From the NCBI RefSeq assembly GCF_014652235.1, contig NZ_BMYK01000007.1, forward strand, positions 124,001 to 188,000: DNA of 64,000 nt, in the 5' to 3' direction. The notes under the pieces were generated by a model. That model did no database searches. It was not told where the DNA came from and saw only the letters and a list, made by a program, of their open reading frames with translations. Shown here one piece after another: positions 1 through 8,790 of the stretch (position 1 is the first letter of the stretch; each line of letters begins with the position of its first letter). The stretch comes from Pseudorhodoferax aquiterrae (GTDB taxonomy: Bacteria > Pseudomonadota > Gammaproteobacteria > Burkholderiales > Burkholderiaceae_C). Made by a program: the position numbers and the translations under genes.

Positions 1-338
1 GGCGACAGCTCGATCACGCGACAGTCGGTCGGCAGGCCGGGCGAGGCGTCGGGCTGGATGTAGAGCGAGCGGTTGGAGACGGCCTGCCCGCGCGCATGCA
101 TCTCGTGCACCACGCCGCCCGGCACCCAGACCGCCCGGTTGGGCGGCACCAGCCAGGCGCCCTCGGCCGTGTGCAACGAGAAGATGCCCTTGACCGCGAC
201 GGCCAGCTGGGCCTTGGGGTGCGAATGCGACGGCACGATCAAGGAGGGCTCGGGCGCGTGCTCCACGATGATCATCGAGACCGGCCGCGGCACGACCTGG
301 TAGGCGTGGAAGGTGTCGCTACGGCTCAGGTCCTGCAT
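1..338 (-). CDS. AraC-family transcriptional regulator, N-terminal cupin part (partial)
   Basis: The reading frame begins at the ATG at 336-338 and runs leftward out of the window, so only about 112 N-terminal residues are visible. They form a small beta-rich cupin sensor: an HSHPKAQLAVAVKG segment, then WLVPPNRAVWVPGGVVHEM. This is the pattern found before the helix-turn-helix in single-component AraC regulators. The DNA-binding half lies outside the window, so the family call rests on the cupin part. The gene diverges from the five-gene operon starting at 555 with 216 bp between starts, which makes it the likely regulator of that operon. An unrelated stand-alone cupin protein remains possible. 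Confidence 0.75.
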   Translation of the reverse strand, partial: MQDLSRSDTFHAYQVVPRPVSMIIVEHAPEPSLIVPSHSHPKAQLAVAVKGIFSLHTAEGAWLVPPNRAVWVPGGVVHEMHARGQAVSNRSLYIQPDASPGLPTDCRVIELS

Positions 339-554
339 GGTGGTGGTGCTCCGCAAAACATCGTGGGGGCGTCATCCGGGCAAAGCGAATGGCAGTGCAT
401 TTTCCGTGCCACGGCCGCGCATGCTGCCTGCGCGCCAGCGCTTCGGTCAAGCCTTCGCGCGGATGGCCCGCGCGGAACAGAACTTGGCTCAAACCCGCCA
501 ATCCTGCGCCAGACCCGTTCCTACACTGGATCGCACATCCACCGAGGACGCACC

Positions 555-2144
555 ATGAAGAAACGGGATTTCCACAAGTTCGCGCTCGCCGCTGCCGCGA
601 TGGGGCTGGCCGACATTCCGCTGGGCATCACGCGGGCCCACGGGCAGACCCGCGGTGGCACGCTGAACTCCATCGTGCAGCCCGAGCCGCCCATGCTGAA
701 CCTGGCCGTGAGCCAGCTCACGCCCACGCAGATGGTGTCGGGCAAGATCTTCCTGAGCCTGTTGACCTACGACGTCAACTTGAAGCCGCTGCCCAGCCTC
801 GCGAAGAGCTGGACGGTCTCGCCCGACGGGCTGACCTACACCTTCCAGCTCGAACCCAATGCCAGGTGGCACGACGGCAAGCCGCTGACGGCCGAGGACG
901 TGGTCTACACCGCGCGCGAATTCCTGCCCGTGACGCACCCACGTGCGCGCGACATCTTCGGGCGCTGCGAGTCCATCACCGCGGCCGGCCCGCACACCGT
1001 GGTGTTCAAGCTCAAGGCGCCCTTCGGCCCCTTCCTGAGCGCCTTCGACATCTCCAACCTGCCCGTGATGCCCAAGCACATCTACGCGGGCACCGACCTG
1101 GCCAAGAACCCGGCCAACCTGAACCCCGTCGGTTCGGGGCCCTACAAGCTCAAGGAATGGGTGCGCGGCTCGCACATCCACCTGGTGCGCAACGAGGACT
1201 ACTTCAAGCCCGGCCTGCCGCACCTGGACGCCATCATCTACCGCGTGATGCCCGACGGCGCCTCGCGCGCGCTGGCCATCGAGAAGAGCACGGTGCAGCT
1301 CACGCAGTGGACCGACCTGGAACTGTTCGACGCCCAGCGCATCGCCAAGCAGTCCAACCTGGCCATGACGACCAAGGGCTACGAGTACTTCGCGCCCATC
1401 ATGTGGCTGGAGATGAACAACCGCACGGCGCCCATGAACGACAAGCGCTTCCGCCAGGCGGTCATGCACGCGATCGACCGCAACTTCATCAAGGACCGCA
1501 TCCTCTACGGCTTCGGCAAGGTGGCGACGGGGCCGGTCAACTCCAAGACCAGGTTCTACGAGCCGGACGTCAAGAAGTACGACTTCAACGTGGCCAAGGC
1601 CAATGCGCTGCTCGACGAGATGGGCCTCAAGCCCGACGCCAAGGGCATCCGCGCGCGGCTGCGTTTCCCGGTCTCGCCCTATGGCGAGATGGTGCAGCGC
1701 TCGTGCGAGTACATCCGCCAGTGCCTGTCCAAGATCGGCGTGGCCGTCACGCTGGAGTCCACCGACCCCGGTAGCTACACCCAGCGCATCAGCCAGTGGG
1801 ACTACGACCTGAACCTGTCCTGGCTGTACCAGTTCGGCGACCCGGCCCTGGGCGTCACGCGCAACTACGTGAGCTCGAACATCCGCAAGATCCTGTTCAC
1901 CAACACCGTGGGCTACTCCAACGCCGAGGTCGACCGCCTGGCCGATGCCGCGGCCCTGGAGACCGAGGACGCCAAGCGCCAGGTGCTGTACAGCCAGATG
2001 CAGAAGCAGCTTGTGGAAGACGTGCCGATCGCCTGGCTCGTGGAGATGGAGTTCCCGACCATCCACGACAAGCGCATCCAGAACCTCGTGACCACGGCCA
2101 TCGGCATCCACGAGAGCTTCGACCAGGTTTCGATCAAGGCATGA
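555..2144 (+). CDS. ABC transporter substrate-binding protein, family 5 (peptide/opine type)
   Basis: A 529-residue periplasmic receptor. The N-terminus is Tat-like, with KKRDFHKFAL followed by an alanine-rich hydrophobic stretch ending near HGQ. The mature part starts with GGTLNSIVQPEPPMLN and contains the SBP_bac_5 landmarks LAKSWTVSPDGLTYTFQL, ARWHDGKPLTAEDV and the later NPVGSGPYKL. The ATG at 555 is preceded by GAGG about 8 nt upstream; longer versions of the frame lack the signal. Family members bind oligopeptides, opines, nickel or glutathione, and the ligand here is unknown. No permease or ATPase gene is nearby, so the receptor must use components encoded elsewhere. Its stop overlaps the next start (ATGA). 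Confidence 0.9.
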   Translation: MKKRDFHKFALAAAAMGLADIPLGITRAHGQTRGGTLNSIVQPEPPMLNLAVSQLTPTQMVSGKIFLSLLTYDVNLKPLPSLAKSWTVSPDGLTYTFQLEPNARWHDGKPLTAEDVVYTAREFLPVTHPRARDIFGRCESITAAGPHTVVFKLKAPFGPFLSAFDISNLPVMPKHIYAGTDLAKNPANLNPVGSGPYKLKEWVRGSHIHLVRNEDYFKPGLPHLDAIIYRVMPDGASRALAIEKSTVQLTQWTDLELFDAQRIAKQSNLAMTTKGYEYFAPIMWLEMNNRTAPMNDKRFRQAVMHAIDRNFIKDRILYGFGKVATGPVNSKTRFYEPDVKKYDFNVAKANALLDEMGLKPDAKGIRARLRFPVSPYGEMVQRSCEYIRQCLSKIGVAVTLESTDPGSYTQRISQWDYDLNLSWLYQFGDPALGVTRNYVSSNIRKILFTNTVGYSNAEVDRLADAAALETEDAKRQVLYSQMQKQLVEDVPIAWLVEMEFPTIHDKRIQNLVTTAIGIHESFDQVSIKA

Positions 2145-3349
2145 GCATGGCGCCCACCGTGGAGCTGGGCTGGCGCATGGGCGCGCCGGACCTGGCCGAC
2201 GATCCCGAGGCCTGGTCCTGGCCGCGCGTGCGCGAGCGCTTTTGCAGCATGCGCGGCGTCATCCCCACGGCCAATGTCTGGCGCGGCGAAGGTCCGGTCG
2301 CCGCGCTGCCGCGCGCGCCGCGCGACGACATCGACGCCGTGCGCTTCACGCCGCTGGGCGGCAGCGAGACCATGCGCTGGGACGCCTCGCTCGCAGCCAA
2401 CCGCACGGACGGCATCCTCGTGCTGCACCGCGGCCGCATCGTCTACGAGCGCTACGACGGTCCGCTGCGCGCGGAGCTGCCGCATGTGTGCATGTCGGTC
2501 ACCAAGTCGCTGGTCGGCACGCTGGCAGCGGCCGAGGTGGCCGAGGGCCGGCTCGACCCGGCCGCGCCCGTCGCCACCTACGTGCCGGGTCTGGACGGCA
2601 GCGCCTGGGCCACGGCCACGCTGCGCCAGGTCATGGACATGACGACGGCGCTGCACTACGACGAGGACTACACGCGGCCCGATGCCGACGTTTGGGCCTA
2701 CCTGCGCGCGGCCGGCCAGCTGCGGGCCGCGCCCGGCGTGCCGGTGCCGCGCGGCATCCACGCCTTCCTGCGCACGGTGCGCGCGAGCGGGGCCCACGGC
2801 CAGGGCTTCACCTACAAGACCGTCAACACCGAGATGCTGGCCTGGGTGCTGCGCGAGACCACCGGCCTGCCGCTGGAGCAACTGGTGTCCGAGCGGCTCT
2901 GGGCGCCCATGGGGACCGAGCAGGACGCCTACTTCGGCGTGGACGCGCTGCGCCTGGCCGGCGCGGGCGGCGCGCTGAGCGCCACGCTGCGCGACCTGGC
3001 CCGCTTCGGCGAACTGATGCGCTGCGGCGGCGTGTTCAACGGCCGGCGCATCCTGCCGCAGGCGGCGGTGGCCGACATCGCGCGCGGCGCCAGCCCCGCG
3101 GACTTCCGCCATGCGGGCTACGCGTTGCTGCCGGGCTGGAGCTACCGCGCCATGTGGTGGGTCACGCACAACGCGCATGGCGCCTACTGCGCGCGCGGCA
3201 TCCACGGCCAGGGCATCTACATCGACCCGAGCGCCGAGATGGTGATCGCACGCTTCGCCTCGCACCCGGGCGCGGGCAATGCCAACCTGGACCCGACCAC
3301 GCTGCCGGCCTACCACGCGCTGGCGCAGCACCTGGTGGCCAACCCATGA
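2141..3349 (+). CDS. Serine hydrolase of the beta-lactamase (class C-like) family
   Basis: 402 residues. The SxxK nucleophile motif is seen as SVTK at about residues 119-122, inside CMSVTKSLVGT. A YKTVN segment further on is a candidate for the second catalytic tyrosine motif, and a HGQG-containing segment near the C-terminus may serve as the third motif. Such proteins (EstB/6-aminohexanoate-dimer-hydrolase-like) hydrolyse esters, amides or D-amino-acid peptides rather than conferring antibiotic resistance. No signal peptide is visible, so the enzyme is probably cytoplasmic. It is translationally coupled to the binding-protein gene (ATGA at 2141) and to the dehydrogenase downstream. This suggests it cleaves the imported ligand. 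Confidence 0.85.
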   Translation: MSMAPTVELGWRMGAPDLADDPEAWSWPRVRERFCSMRGVIPTANVWRGEGPVAALPRAPRDDIDAVRFTPLGGSETMRWDASLAANRTDGILVLHRGRIVYERYDGPLRAELPHVCMSVTKSLVGTLAAAEVAEGRLDPAAPVATYVPGLDGSAWATATLRQVMDMTTALHYDEDYTRPDADVWAYLRAAGQLRAAPGVPVPRGIHAFLRTVRASGAHGQGFTYKTVNTEMLAWVLRETTGLPLEQLVSERLWAPMGTEQDAYFGVDALRLAGAGGALSATLRDLARFGELMRCGGVFNGRRILPQAAVADIARGASPADFRHAGYALLPGWSYRAMWWVTHNAHGAYCARGIHGQGIYIDPSAEMVIARFASHPGAGNANLDPTTLPAYHALAQHLVANP

Positions 3350-4272
3350 CGCGCGTGGCGCTGCTGAGCCGCTCGGCCGACCTGGACTTCCTGCGCCCGC
3401 TGCTGCTGGCGCAGGACGCCAGCCTGGACATCGCCACCTGGCCCGACCCACGCTGCCTGCAGGCCGAGGTCGCCGTGTGCTGGCAGACGCCGCCCGGCCT
3501 CTACGCGCAGATGCCGCATCTGCGCCTGGTGCACAGCATCGCCGCGGGCGTGGACAACGTGGTCGCCGGCCAGGACCTGCGTGGCCTGCCGGTCTGCCGC
3601 GTGGTCGACCCGCTGCTGGCCCAGGGCATGCTGCAGTACGTGCTGTGGGGCGTGCTGCACTTCCACCGCCACTTCGACCGCGCGCTGGCCAACCAGCGCC
3701 GCGCGCACTGGCAGCGCCATGCGCAGACGCCGGCGTCCGGCTGCCGTGTGGGCCTCATGGGCCTGGGCGAGCTGGGCGGCCTGGTCGCGCAGCGGTTGGC
3801 GGCCATGGGCTATGCCGTGGGCGGCTGGTCGCGCACGCCGCGCAGCCTGGCCGGCGTGCAGACCTTCAGTGGCGCGGAAGGTCGGCAGCCCTTCCTCGCG
3901 CGCACCGACGTGCTGGTCTGCCTGCTCCCCCTGACCGACGCCACGCGCGGCATCCTGGGCGCGGAATGCTTCGCAGCGCTGCCGGCCGGCGCCGCGCTGG
4001 TCCACTGCGGCCGTGGCGAACACCTGGTGCCCGACGACCTGCTGGCCGCACTCGACAGCGGCCACCTGCGCGGCGCCGTGCTCGACGTGTTCGAGACCGA
4101 ACCCTTGCCGGCCGAGCACGCGCTGTGGCGTGCGCCCGGCGTGGTCGTGACGCCGCACATGGCCTCCATGGCCGGCTTCGACGTGGTCGTGCGCCAGATC
4201 GCCGACAACGTGGCGCGGCTGCGCGCCGGCCGGCCCCTGCAGCACCAGGTCGATTCCACCCAGGGCTACTGA
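3346..4272 (+). CDS. D-isomer-specific 2-hydroxyacid dehydrogenase (GhrA-like)
   Basis: 308 residues. The Rossmann motif is GLMGLGELGG at about residues 140-150. The catalytic triad of the family is visible: Arg in HCGRGEHL, Glu in FETEPLP and His in VVTPHMAS. The short catalytic domain resembles glyoxylate/hydroxypyruvate reductase A. It would reduce a 2-oxoacid or oxidise a D-2-hydroxyacid with NAD(P)H. It overlaps the hydrolase stop codon by 4 nt and is followed 23 nt later by an esterase gene, so it belongs to the same operon. The substrate cannot be told from sequence. Confidence 0.88.
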   Translation: MTRVALLSRSADLDFLRPLLLAQDASLDIATWPDPRCLQAEVAVCWQTPPGLYAQMPHLRLVHSIAAGVDNVVAGQDLRGLPVCRVVDPLLAQGMLQYVLWGVLHFHRHFDRALANQRRAHWQRHAQTPASGCRVGLMGLGELGGLVAQRLAAMGYAVGGWSRTPRSLAGVQTFSGAEGRQPFLARTDVLVCLLPLTDATRGILGAECFAALPAGAALVHCGRGEHLVPDDLLAALDSGHLRGAVLDVFETEPLPAEHALWRAPGVVVTPHMASMAGFDVVVRQIADNVARLRAGRPLQHQVDSTQGY

Positions 4273-4295
4273 ACTTCTTTTCCCGACGATCCACG

Positions 4296-5279
4296 ATGCT
4301 CATCGATCCCGAATTCAAGGCCGCCATGCACGGCACCCAACCCGCCGCGCTGGACCCCAAGGTGCGCGCGTTCGTGCTGGGCATGGCGGCCGATGCCGCC
4401 AAGTTTCCGCGCCGCGACACCGTGTCCATCGCCGAAGGCCGCGACATCGCCGAGCAGGTGCGCGCGCCCTGGGCCAAAGGCGGCCCGGCGATGGCGCAGA
4501 CGCAGAACCTGCCCGTCCCCACGCGCCACGGCGAGGTGCAGATCCGCGTCCACACGCCGTTGGAGCGCCGCCAGCCGGGCGCCTTCATCTACATCCACGG
4601 CGGCGGCTACGTGCTGTTCAGCAACGACACGCACGACCGCCTGATGCGCGAATACGCGCAGCGCGCCGGCATGGTCGTGGTCGGCATCGACTACACGCGG
4701 GCGCCCGAGGCGCGCTTTCCGCAGCCCATTGAGGAGTGCATCGACACCGTGCGCTGGCTGCGCGGCCACGGTGCGGCGCTGGGCTTCGACGCGGCCCAGC
4801 TGTTCATCGGCGGCGACTCGGCCGGCGGCAACCTCGCGCTGAACACCTGCCTGCACTTCCGCGACGCGGGCGAGGCGGTGTTCCGCGGCATGGTGCTGAA
4901 CTACACGGGCTTCTCGACCAACCTGTACCGCGACTCGGTGGTGCGCTACGGCGCGGGCGACCACGGCCTGTCGCTGCACATGATGGTCTGGTTCTTCCGC
5001 AACTACCTGCGGCGTGCCGAGGACTTCCACGACCCGCGCATGAACCTGCTCGCGGCCGACCTGCGCGGCATCCCCCCGGCCTACCTGGTCATCACCGAAT
5101 GCGATCCGCTGTACGACGACAACGTCGACATGGTGGCCAGGATGCAGGCCGCGGGCGTGGACGTGGCGTCCAAGGTCTACCAGGGCACGGTGCACAGCTT
5201 CCTGGAGGCGGTGTCCATCGCGCCGGTGGCCGGCGAGGCCTTCGACGACACCGTGCGCTGGATGGCCAGCAAGGCCTGA
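4296..5279 (+). CDS. Alpha/beta hydrolase of the hormone-sensitive lipase (HSL) family
   Basis: 327 residues. It has the HSL oxyanion motif HGGGYV, the nucleophile elbow GGDSAGG, a catalytic Asp in ITECDPLYDD and His in TVHSFLE, all in the expected order. Family members are carboxylesterases acting on short acyl chains. There is no signal peptide, so the protein should be cytoplasmic. It lies 23 nt after the dehydrogenase and 3 nt before the aldolase-like gene. Together with the serine hydrolase at 2141 it suggests that the operon degrades an ester or amide of a hydroxy acid. Confidence 0.9.
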   Translation: MLIDPEFKAAMHGTQPAALDPKVRAFVLGMAADAAKFPRRDTVSIAEGRDIAEQVRAPWAKGGPAMAQTQNLPVPTRHGEVQIRVHTPLERRQPGAFIYIHGGGYVLFSNDTHDRLMREYAQRAGMVVVGIDYTRAPEARFPQPIEECIDTVRWLRGHGAALGFDAAQLFIGGDSAGGNLALNTCLHFRDAGEAVFRGMVLNYTGFSTNLYRDSVVRYGAGDHGLSLHMMVWFFRNYLRRAEDFHDPRMNLLAADLRGIPPAYLVITECDPLYDDNVDMVARMQAAGVDVASKVYQGTVHSFLEAVSIAPVAGEAFDDTVRWMASKA

Positions 5280-5282
5280 TCG

Positions 5283-6002
5283 ATGAGCGACCCCGAAACC
5301 GCGACGCGCAACGAGCTGGCCGCGCTGTACCGCCTGGTCGCGCATTTCCGCATGACGGACCTGATCGACACCCACATCAGCGCGCGCATCCCGGGCACGC
5401 CCGACCGCTTCCTGATCAACCGCTACGGCGTGCTGTTCCACGAGGTGCGGCCCGAAGACCTGGTCACGATCGATCCCGAGGGCCGGGCGGTCCACGGCCC
5501 GGACGACCCGTCGCAGCAGGTCAACCAGGCGGGCTTCACGATCCATTCGGCCATCCACATGGCGCGCCACGACCTGGCCTGCGTCATCCACACGCACACG
5601 GCCGACGGCATGGCCGTGGCCTGCCAACAGGACGGGCTGTTGCCGATCACCCAACACGCGCTGAAGTTCTACGACCGGCTCGGCTACCACGCCTACGAAG
5701 GCATCGCGCTGGACCTGGACGAGCGCGCACGCCTGGTGGCCAGCATGGGCCAGCACCGCGCCATGGTGCTGCGCAACCACGGCTTGCTGGCGGCCGGCCG
5801 CAGCATCGCCGAGGCCTTCGTCAACATCTACTTCCTGGAGCGCGCCTGCCAGGCCCAGGTCAAGGCGCTGACCGGCAACCGGCCACTGAGTCTGCCGCCG
5901 CCCGAGGTCTGCGAGCGCACGGCACGCCAGTTCGAGCGCGCCGACAGCCTGGCGCACTGCGAGCTGGCATGGCGGGCGGCCAAGCGGCTGCTGGATCAGT
6001 AG
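5283..6002 (+). CDS. Class II aldolase/adducin family protein
   Basis: 239 residues, a single class II aldolase domain. The metal-binding HxH is in CVIHTHTADGMAV and a further His lies in LRNHGLLAAG. Related enzymes are fuculose- or ribulose-phosphate aldolases/epimerases and 3-oxo-acid decarboxylases such as OtnC. Here the protein is the last gene of the 555-6002 operon and could cleave or decarboxylate the product of the 2-hydroxyacid dehydrogenase. Its 3' end overlaps the convergent clsB-like gene by 7 bp, so the two transcripts are antisense at their ends. Confidence 0.88.
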   Translation: MSDPETATRNELAALYRLVAHFRMTDLIDTHISARIPGTPDRFLINRYGVLFHEVRPEDLVTIDPEGRAVHGPDDPSQQVNQAGFTIHSAIHMARHDLACVIHTHTADGMAVACQQDGLLPITQHALKFYDRLGYHAYEGIALDLDERARLVASMGQHRAMVLRNHGLLAAGRSIAEAFVNIYFLERACQAQVKALTGNRPLSLPPPEVCERTARQFERADSLAHCELAWRAAKRLLDQ

Positions 6003-7201
6003 CGCTTGCGCGTCACGAACAGGGCCAGGCGCATCACGAACATGGCCAGGTTCTCCTTGCAGCGCTGCAACCAGGGCCGGCGGCCGTGGTGGGTGGGTTC
6101 CATGCGCCGGCCTTCCTCGCGCATGGCGCGCAGCAGGCGTTCGCGCAGCTGCTGCGCAAAGGCCTTGTCTTCGACGACCACATTGGCCTCGCGCGCGAGC
6201 AGCAGGCTTAGCGGGTCGAGGTTGGACGAGCCCACCGTGGCCCAGTGCCCGTCGATGACGGCGACCTTGGCATGCAGGAAGCTGGGCGCATATTCGTGGA
6301 TCTCCACGCCGGCGTCCATGAGCAGGCCGTAGACGGGCCGCGAGGCGTGGTACTGCATGAAGTACTCGTAGCGGCCCTGCAGCAGCAGCTGCACGCGCAC
6401 GCCGCGCTGGGCCGCACGCACCAGTGCGTTGCGCAGCTTGCGGCCCGGGATGAAGTAGGCGTTGGCGATCACGACCTCGCGGTGGGCCGCGCCGATGGCC
6501 TTGAGGTAGGCGCGCTCGATGCGCTTGCGGTGGCGCAGGTTGTCGCGCAACAGCAGGGCGGCGCGCGCGCCGGAGGGGCCGGGCGGGGCGCCTGCGCCGC
6601 GTTGGCCGCCGTCGCGCAGCAGGTCTTGCACGGCTTGCAGCGGTTCGCGGCGGCGCAGGTCGTGCACGGCCTGCAGCCGGCGCCACAGCAAGGCCATGGT
6701 CTGCTGGGCGTCGGCCACGAGCGGCCCCGTCACGCGCACGGCGAAGTCCAGGCGCGGCGCCTCCAGCCGGCCCCAGCTGGGGTCATGGAAGTCGTCCAGC
6801 ACGTTGATGCCACCGCAAAAGGCCACGTGGCCATCGACCACGCAGAGCTTGCGGTGCAGCCTGCGCCAGCGCGTGGGCAGCAGCAAGGCCAGCGCGTTGA
6901 CGGGCGAGTACACGCGCCAGTGCAGGCCGGCCTCGGTGAAGCGCTGCTGCCATTCGGCGGGGACCGTGCCCGTGCCCAGTCCGTCCACGGCCACGCAGGT
7001 CTGCACGCCACGGCGCGCAGCGCGCAGCAAGGCTTCGGCGAGCTCGGCGCCACTGCCCGTGAAGTCGAAGATGTAGGTCTCGAAATGGACCAGCGTCTGC
7101 GCCGCGTCCATGGCCGCGATCAGCGCGGGAAAGAACTCGCGCGTGCCTTCCAGCAACAGCAGTTCGTGGCCGCCCTGCGGGCGGGCCGCCGCACGCGTCA
7201 T
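5996..7201 (-). CDS. clsB: Cardiolipin synthase B-type phospholipase D family protein
   Basis: 401 residues with two HKD catalytic motifs: [10 protein letters not shown] in the first half and [10 protein letters not shown], followed by GSSNLD, in the second. No membrane helix is seen at the N-terminus, which fits ClsB rather than ClsA. The enzyme would transfer a phosphatidyl group to make cardiolipin at the inner membrane. The ATG at 7201 overlaps the nudB stop codon (ATGA), implying translational coupling; the nudB-clsB pairing is common in Burkholderiales. The C-terminus ends in a basic, hydrophobic segment ([14 protein letters not shown]). Confidence 0.88.
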   Translation of the reverse strand: MTRAAARPQGGHELLLLEGTREFFPALIAAMDAAQTLVHFETYIFDFTGSGAELAEALLRAARRGVQTCVAVDGLGTGTVPAEWQQRFTEAGLHWRVYSPVNALALLLPTRWRRLHRKLCVVDGHVAFCGGINVLDDFHDPSWGRLEAPRLDFAVRVTGPLVADAQQTMALLWRRLQAVHDLRRREPLQAVQDLLRDGGQRGAGAPPGPSGARAALLLRDNLRHRKRIERAYLKAIGAAHREVVIANAYFIPGRKLRNALVRAAQRGVRVQLLLQGRYEYFMQYHASRPVYGLLMDAGVEIHEYAPSFLHAKVAVIDGHWATVGSSNLDPLSLLLAREANVVVEDKAFAQQLRERLLRAMREEGRRMEPTHHGRRPWLQRCKENLAMFVMRLALFVTRKRY

Positions 7202-7650
7202 GCCCGGGCCGCGAAGCGCGGCAGCATCAGGATGGCCTCGGCGTTGGACGGCGAGAAGCAGGCGTCGGCCGCGGCCTGCCAGGGCAGCCACTGGAAGGCC
7301 GTGTGCTCGCGCGCGTGCAGCCGCACTGGCGTGCCGGCCGGCACGGCAAGGCTGAACAGGTGCTCGGTGTTGTGCCGCACGCCCGGTGCATAGCGGTGCA
7401 GCCACTGCGGCCAGATGGCGTAGACGTTCTCCAGCTGCCAGTCCACCAGGCCCGCGCCGCAGGCAATGCCGGTTTCCTCGAACACCTCACGCACCGCGGT
7501 ATCGCGCAGGTCTTCGGCCTCGGTGTCCTTGCTGCCCGTGACGGACTGCCAGTGTTCCTGCGCATCGGCGCGCCGGATCAGCAGCACCTCGAGCGCAGGC
7601 GTGTGGATCACGACCAGGACCGACTGCGGGATCTTGTAGGGGCGGGACAT
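7198..7650 (-). CDS. nudB: Dihydroneopterin triphosphate pyrophosphatase (Nudix hydrolase)
   Basis: 150 residues, the usual NudB length. The Nudix box is clear: [23 protein letters not shown] fits G-x5-E-x7-REVxEExG (quoted here in outline, about residues 40-62). NudB removes pyrophosphate from dihydroneopterin triphosphate in folate synthesis. The C-terminal FQWLPWQAA segment is typical of the subfamily. The gene overlaps clsB at its stop and diverges from guaC, with 162 bp between the two starts. Confidence 0.9.
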   Translation of the reverse strand: MSRPYKIPQSVLVVIHTPALEVLLIRRADAQEHWQSVTGSKDTEAEDLRDTAVREVFEETGIACGAGLVDWQLENVYAIWPQWLHRYAPGVRHNTEHLFSLAVPAGTPVRLHAREHTAFQWLPWQAAADACFSPSNAEAILMLPRFAARA

Positions 7651-7693
7651 GGCGGCGGGATTCTAGGACGCTGCATGGGGATACCCGCGCGGC

Positions 7694-7736
7694 TAGAATC
7701 AGTCACCGGGCCCAAGTTATTGGCACCCGGTTTTTT
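7694..7736 (+). promoter_or_regulatory. guaC leader: -10 like box followed at once by a terminator-like hairpin
   Basis: A TAGAAT box at 7694-7699 is followed by ACCGGG (7705-7710), paired with CCCGGT (7726-7731), and an inner CCAA/TTGG stem (7712-7715 with 7720-7723, loop GTTA). Six T residues follow at 7731-7736. The neighbouring genes diverge, so this hairpin does not end an upstream gene; it sits in the 5' leader of guaC about 80 nt before the ATG. It could be an attenuator, an mRNA-stabilising 5' hairpin or the end of a very short RNA. The -35 box is weak. Confidence 0.5.
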
Positions 7737-7812
7737 GTTGTCTGCATCGACGGCAAGCCGGACCAGTCCAAGCGCTCAATCTTGTTCAAGCATTGATGAA
7801 AGCTGGATTGCC

Positions 7813-8790
7813 ATGGAAATCTTCGACTACGACAACATCCTTTTGCTGCCGCGCAAGTGCCGCGTGGAGAGCCGCTCCGAATGCGACGCCAGCACCACGC
7901 TGGGTTCGCGCAGCTTCCGCCTGCCGGTGGTGCCGGCCAACATGAAGACGGTGGTGGACGAGGCCACCTGCCTGTGGCTGGCGCAGCACGGCTACTTCTA
8001 CGTGATGCACCGCTTCGACCTGGACAACGTGGCCTTCGTGCGCCGCATGAAGGACCAGGGCACCTTCGCCTCGATCTCGCTGGGCGTGAAGAAGCCGGAC
8101 TACGACACCGTGGACCAGCTGGTCGCCCAGGGCCTGGCGCCCGAGTACGTGACCATCGACATTGCGCACGGCCATGCCGACAGCGTGAAGAACATGATCG
8201 CCTACCTCAAGGACAAGCTGCCCGAATCCTTCGTGATCGCGGGCAACGTGGGCACGCCCGAGGCCGTGATCGACCTGGAGAACTGGGGCGCGGACGCGAC
8301 CAAGGTCGGCATCGGTCCCGGCAAAGTCTGCATCACCAAGCTCAAGACCGGCTTCGGCACGGGCGGCTGGCAACTGTCGGCGCTCAAGTGGTGCGCGCGC
8401 GTGGCGACCAAGCCCATCATTGCCGACGGCGGCATCCGCGACCATGGCGACATCGCCAAAAGCATCCGCTTCGGCGCCTCCATGGTCATGATCGGCTCGC
8501 TGTTCGCCGGCCATGAAGAGTCGCCGGGCCAGACCGTGGAGGTCGACGGCAAGCTGTTCAAGGAGTACTACGGCTCGGCCAGCGACTTCAACAAGGGCGA
8601 GTACCGCCATGTCGAAGGCAAGCGCATCCTGGAACCGATCAAGGGCCGGCTGGCCGACACGCTGATCGAGATGGAACAGGACGTGCAAAGCTCCATCAGC
8701 TACGCCGGCGGCAAGAGGCTCGCCGACATCCGCAAGGTGAACTACGTGATCCTGGGCGGCGACAACGCCGGCGAGCACCTGCTCATGTGA
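7813..8790 (+). CDS. guaC: GMP reductase (IMPDH/GMPR family, GuaC2-like)
   Basis: 325 residues. GMP reductase converts GMP to IMP and ammonia with NADPH, balancing purine nucleotides. The catalytic-cysteine loop reads [11 protein letters not shown], and the C-terminal signature [17 protein letters not shown] is also GMPR-like. No CBS domains are present, which excludes a normal IMP dehydrogenase. The loop and tail resemble the short GuaC of Firmicutes more than the enterobacterial enzyme. The ATG at 7813 gives the conserved start [13 protein letters not shown]. The stop overlaps the convergent sugar-kinase gene by 8 bp. Confidence 0.92.
   Translation: MEIFDYDNILLLPRKCRVESRSECDASTTLGSRSFRLPVVPANMKTVVDEATCLWLAQHGYFYVMHRFDLDNVAFVRRMKDQGTFASISLGVKKPDYDTVDQLVAQGLAPEYVTIDIAHGHADSVKNMIAYLKDKLPESFVIAGNVGTPEAVIDLENWGADATKVGIGPGKVCITKLKTGFGTGGWQLSALKWCARVATKPIIADGGIRDHGDIAKSIRFGASMVMIGSLFAGHEESPGQTVEVDGKLFKEYYGSASDFNKGEYRHVEGKRILEPIKGRLADTLIEMEQDVQSSISYAGGKRLADIRKVNYVILGGDNAGEHLLM

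Noticed and set aside
96-554. Upstream extension of the family 5 binding protein by about 150 residues
   Set aside because: The extension is antisense to the cupin regulator and the promoter region, has no conserved content, and would bury the Tat-like signal that begins at 555.
4266-6686. 806-codon minus-strand open frame opposite the esterase and aldolase genes
   Set aside because: Its translation is His/Arg/Val-rich shadow sequence. The + strand has complete catalytic motifs for both enzymes, and clsB uses another frame on the minus strand.
7694-7812. A purine (guanine-type) riboswitch in front of guaC
   Set aside because: The conserved three-way junction and its loop sequences are not present. 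Only the short hairpin with a T run is seen, so I list it as a leader structure of unknown function.
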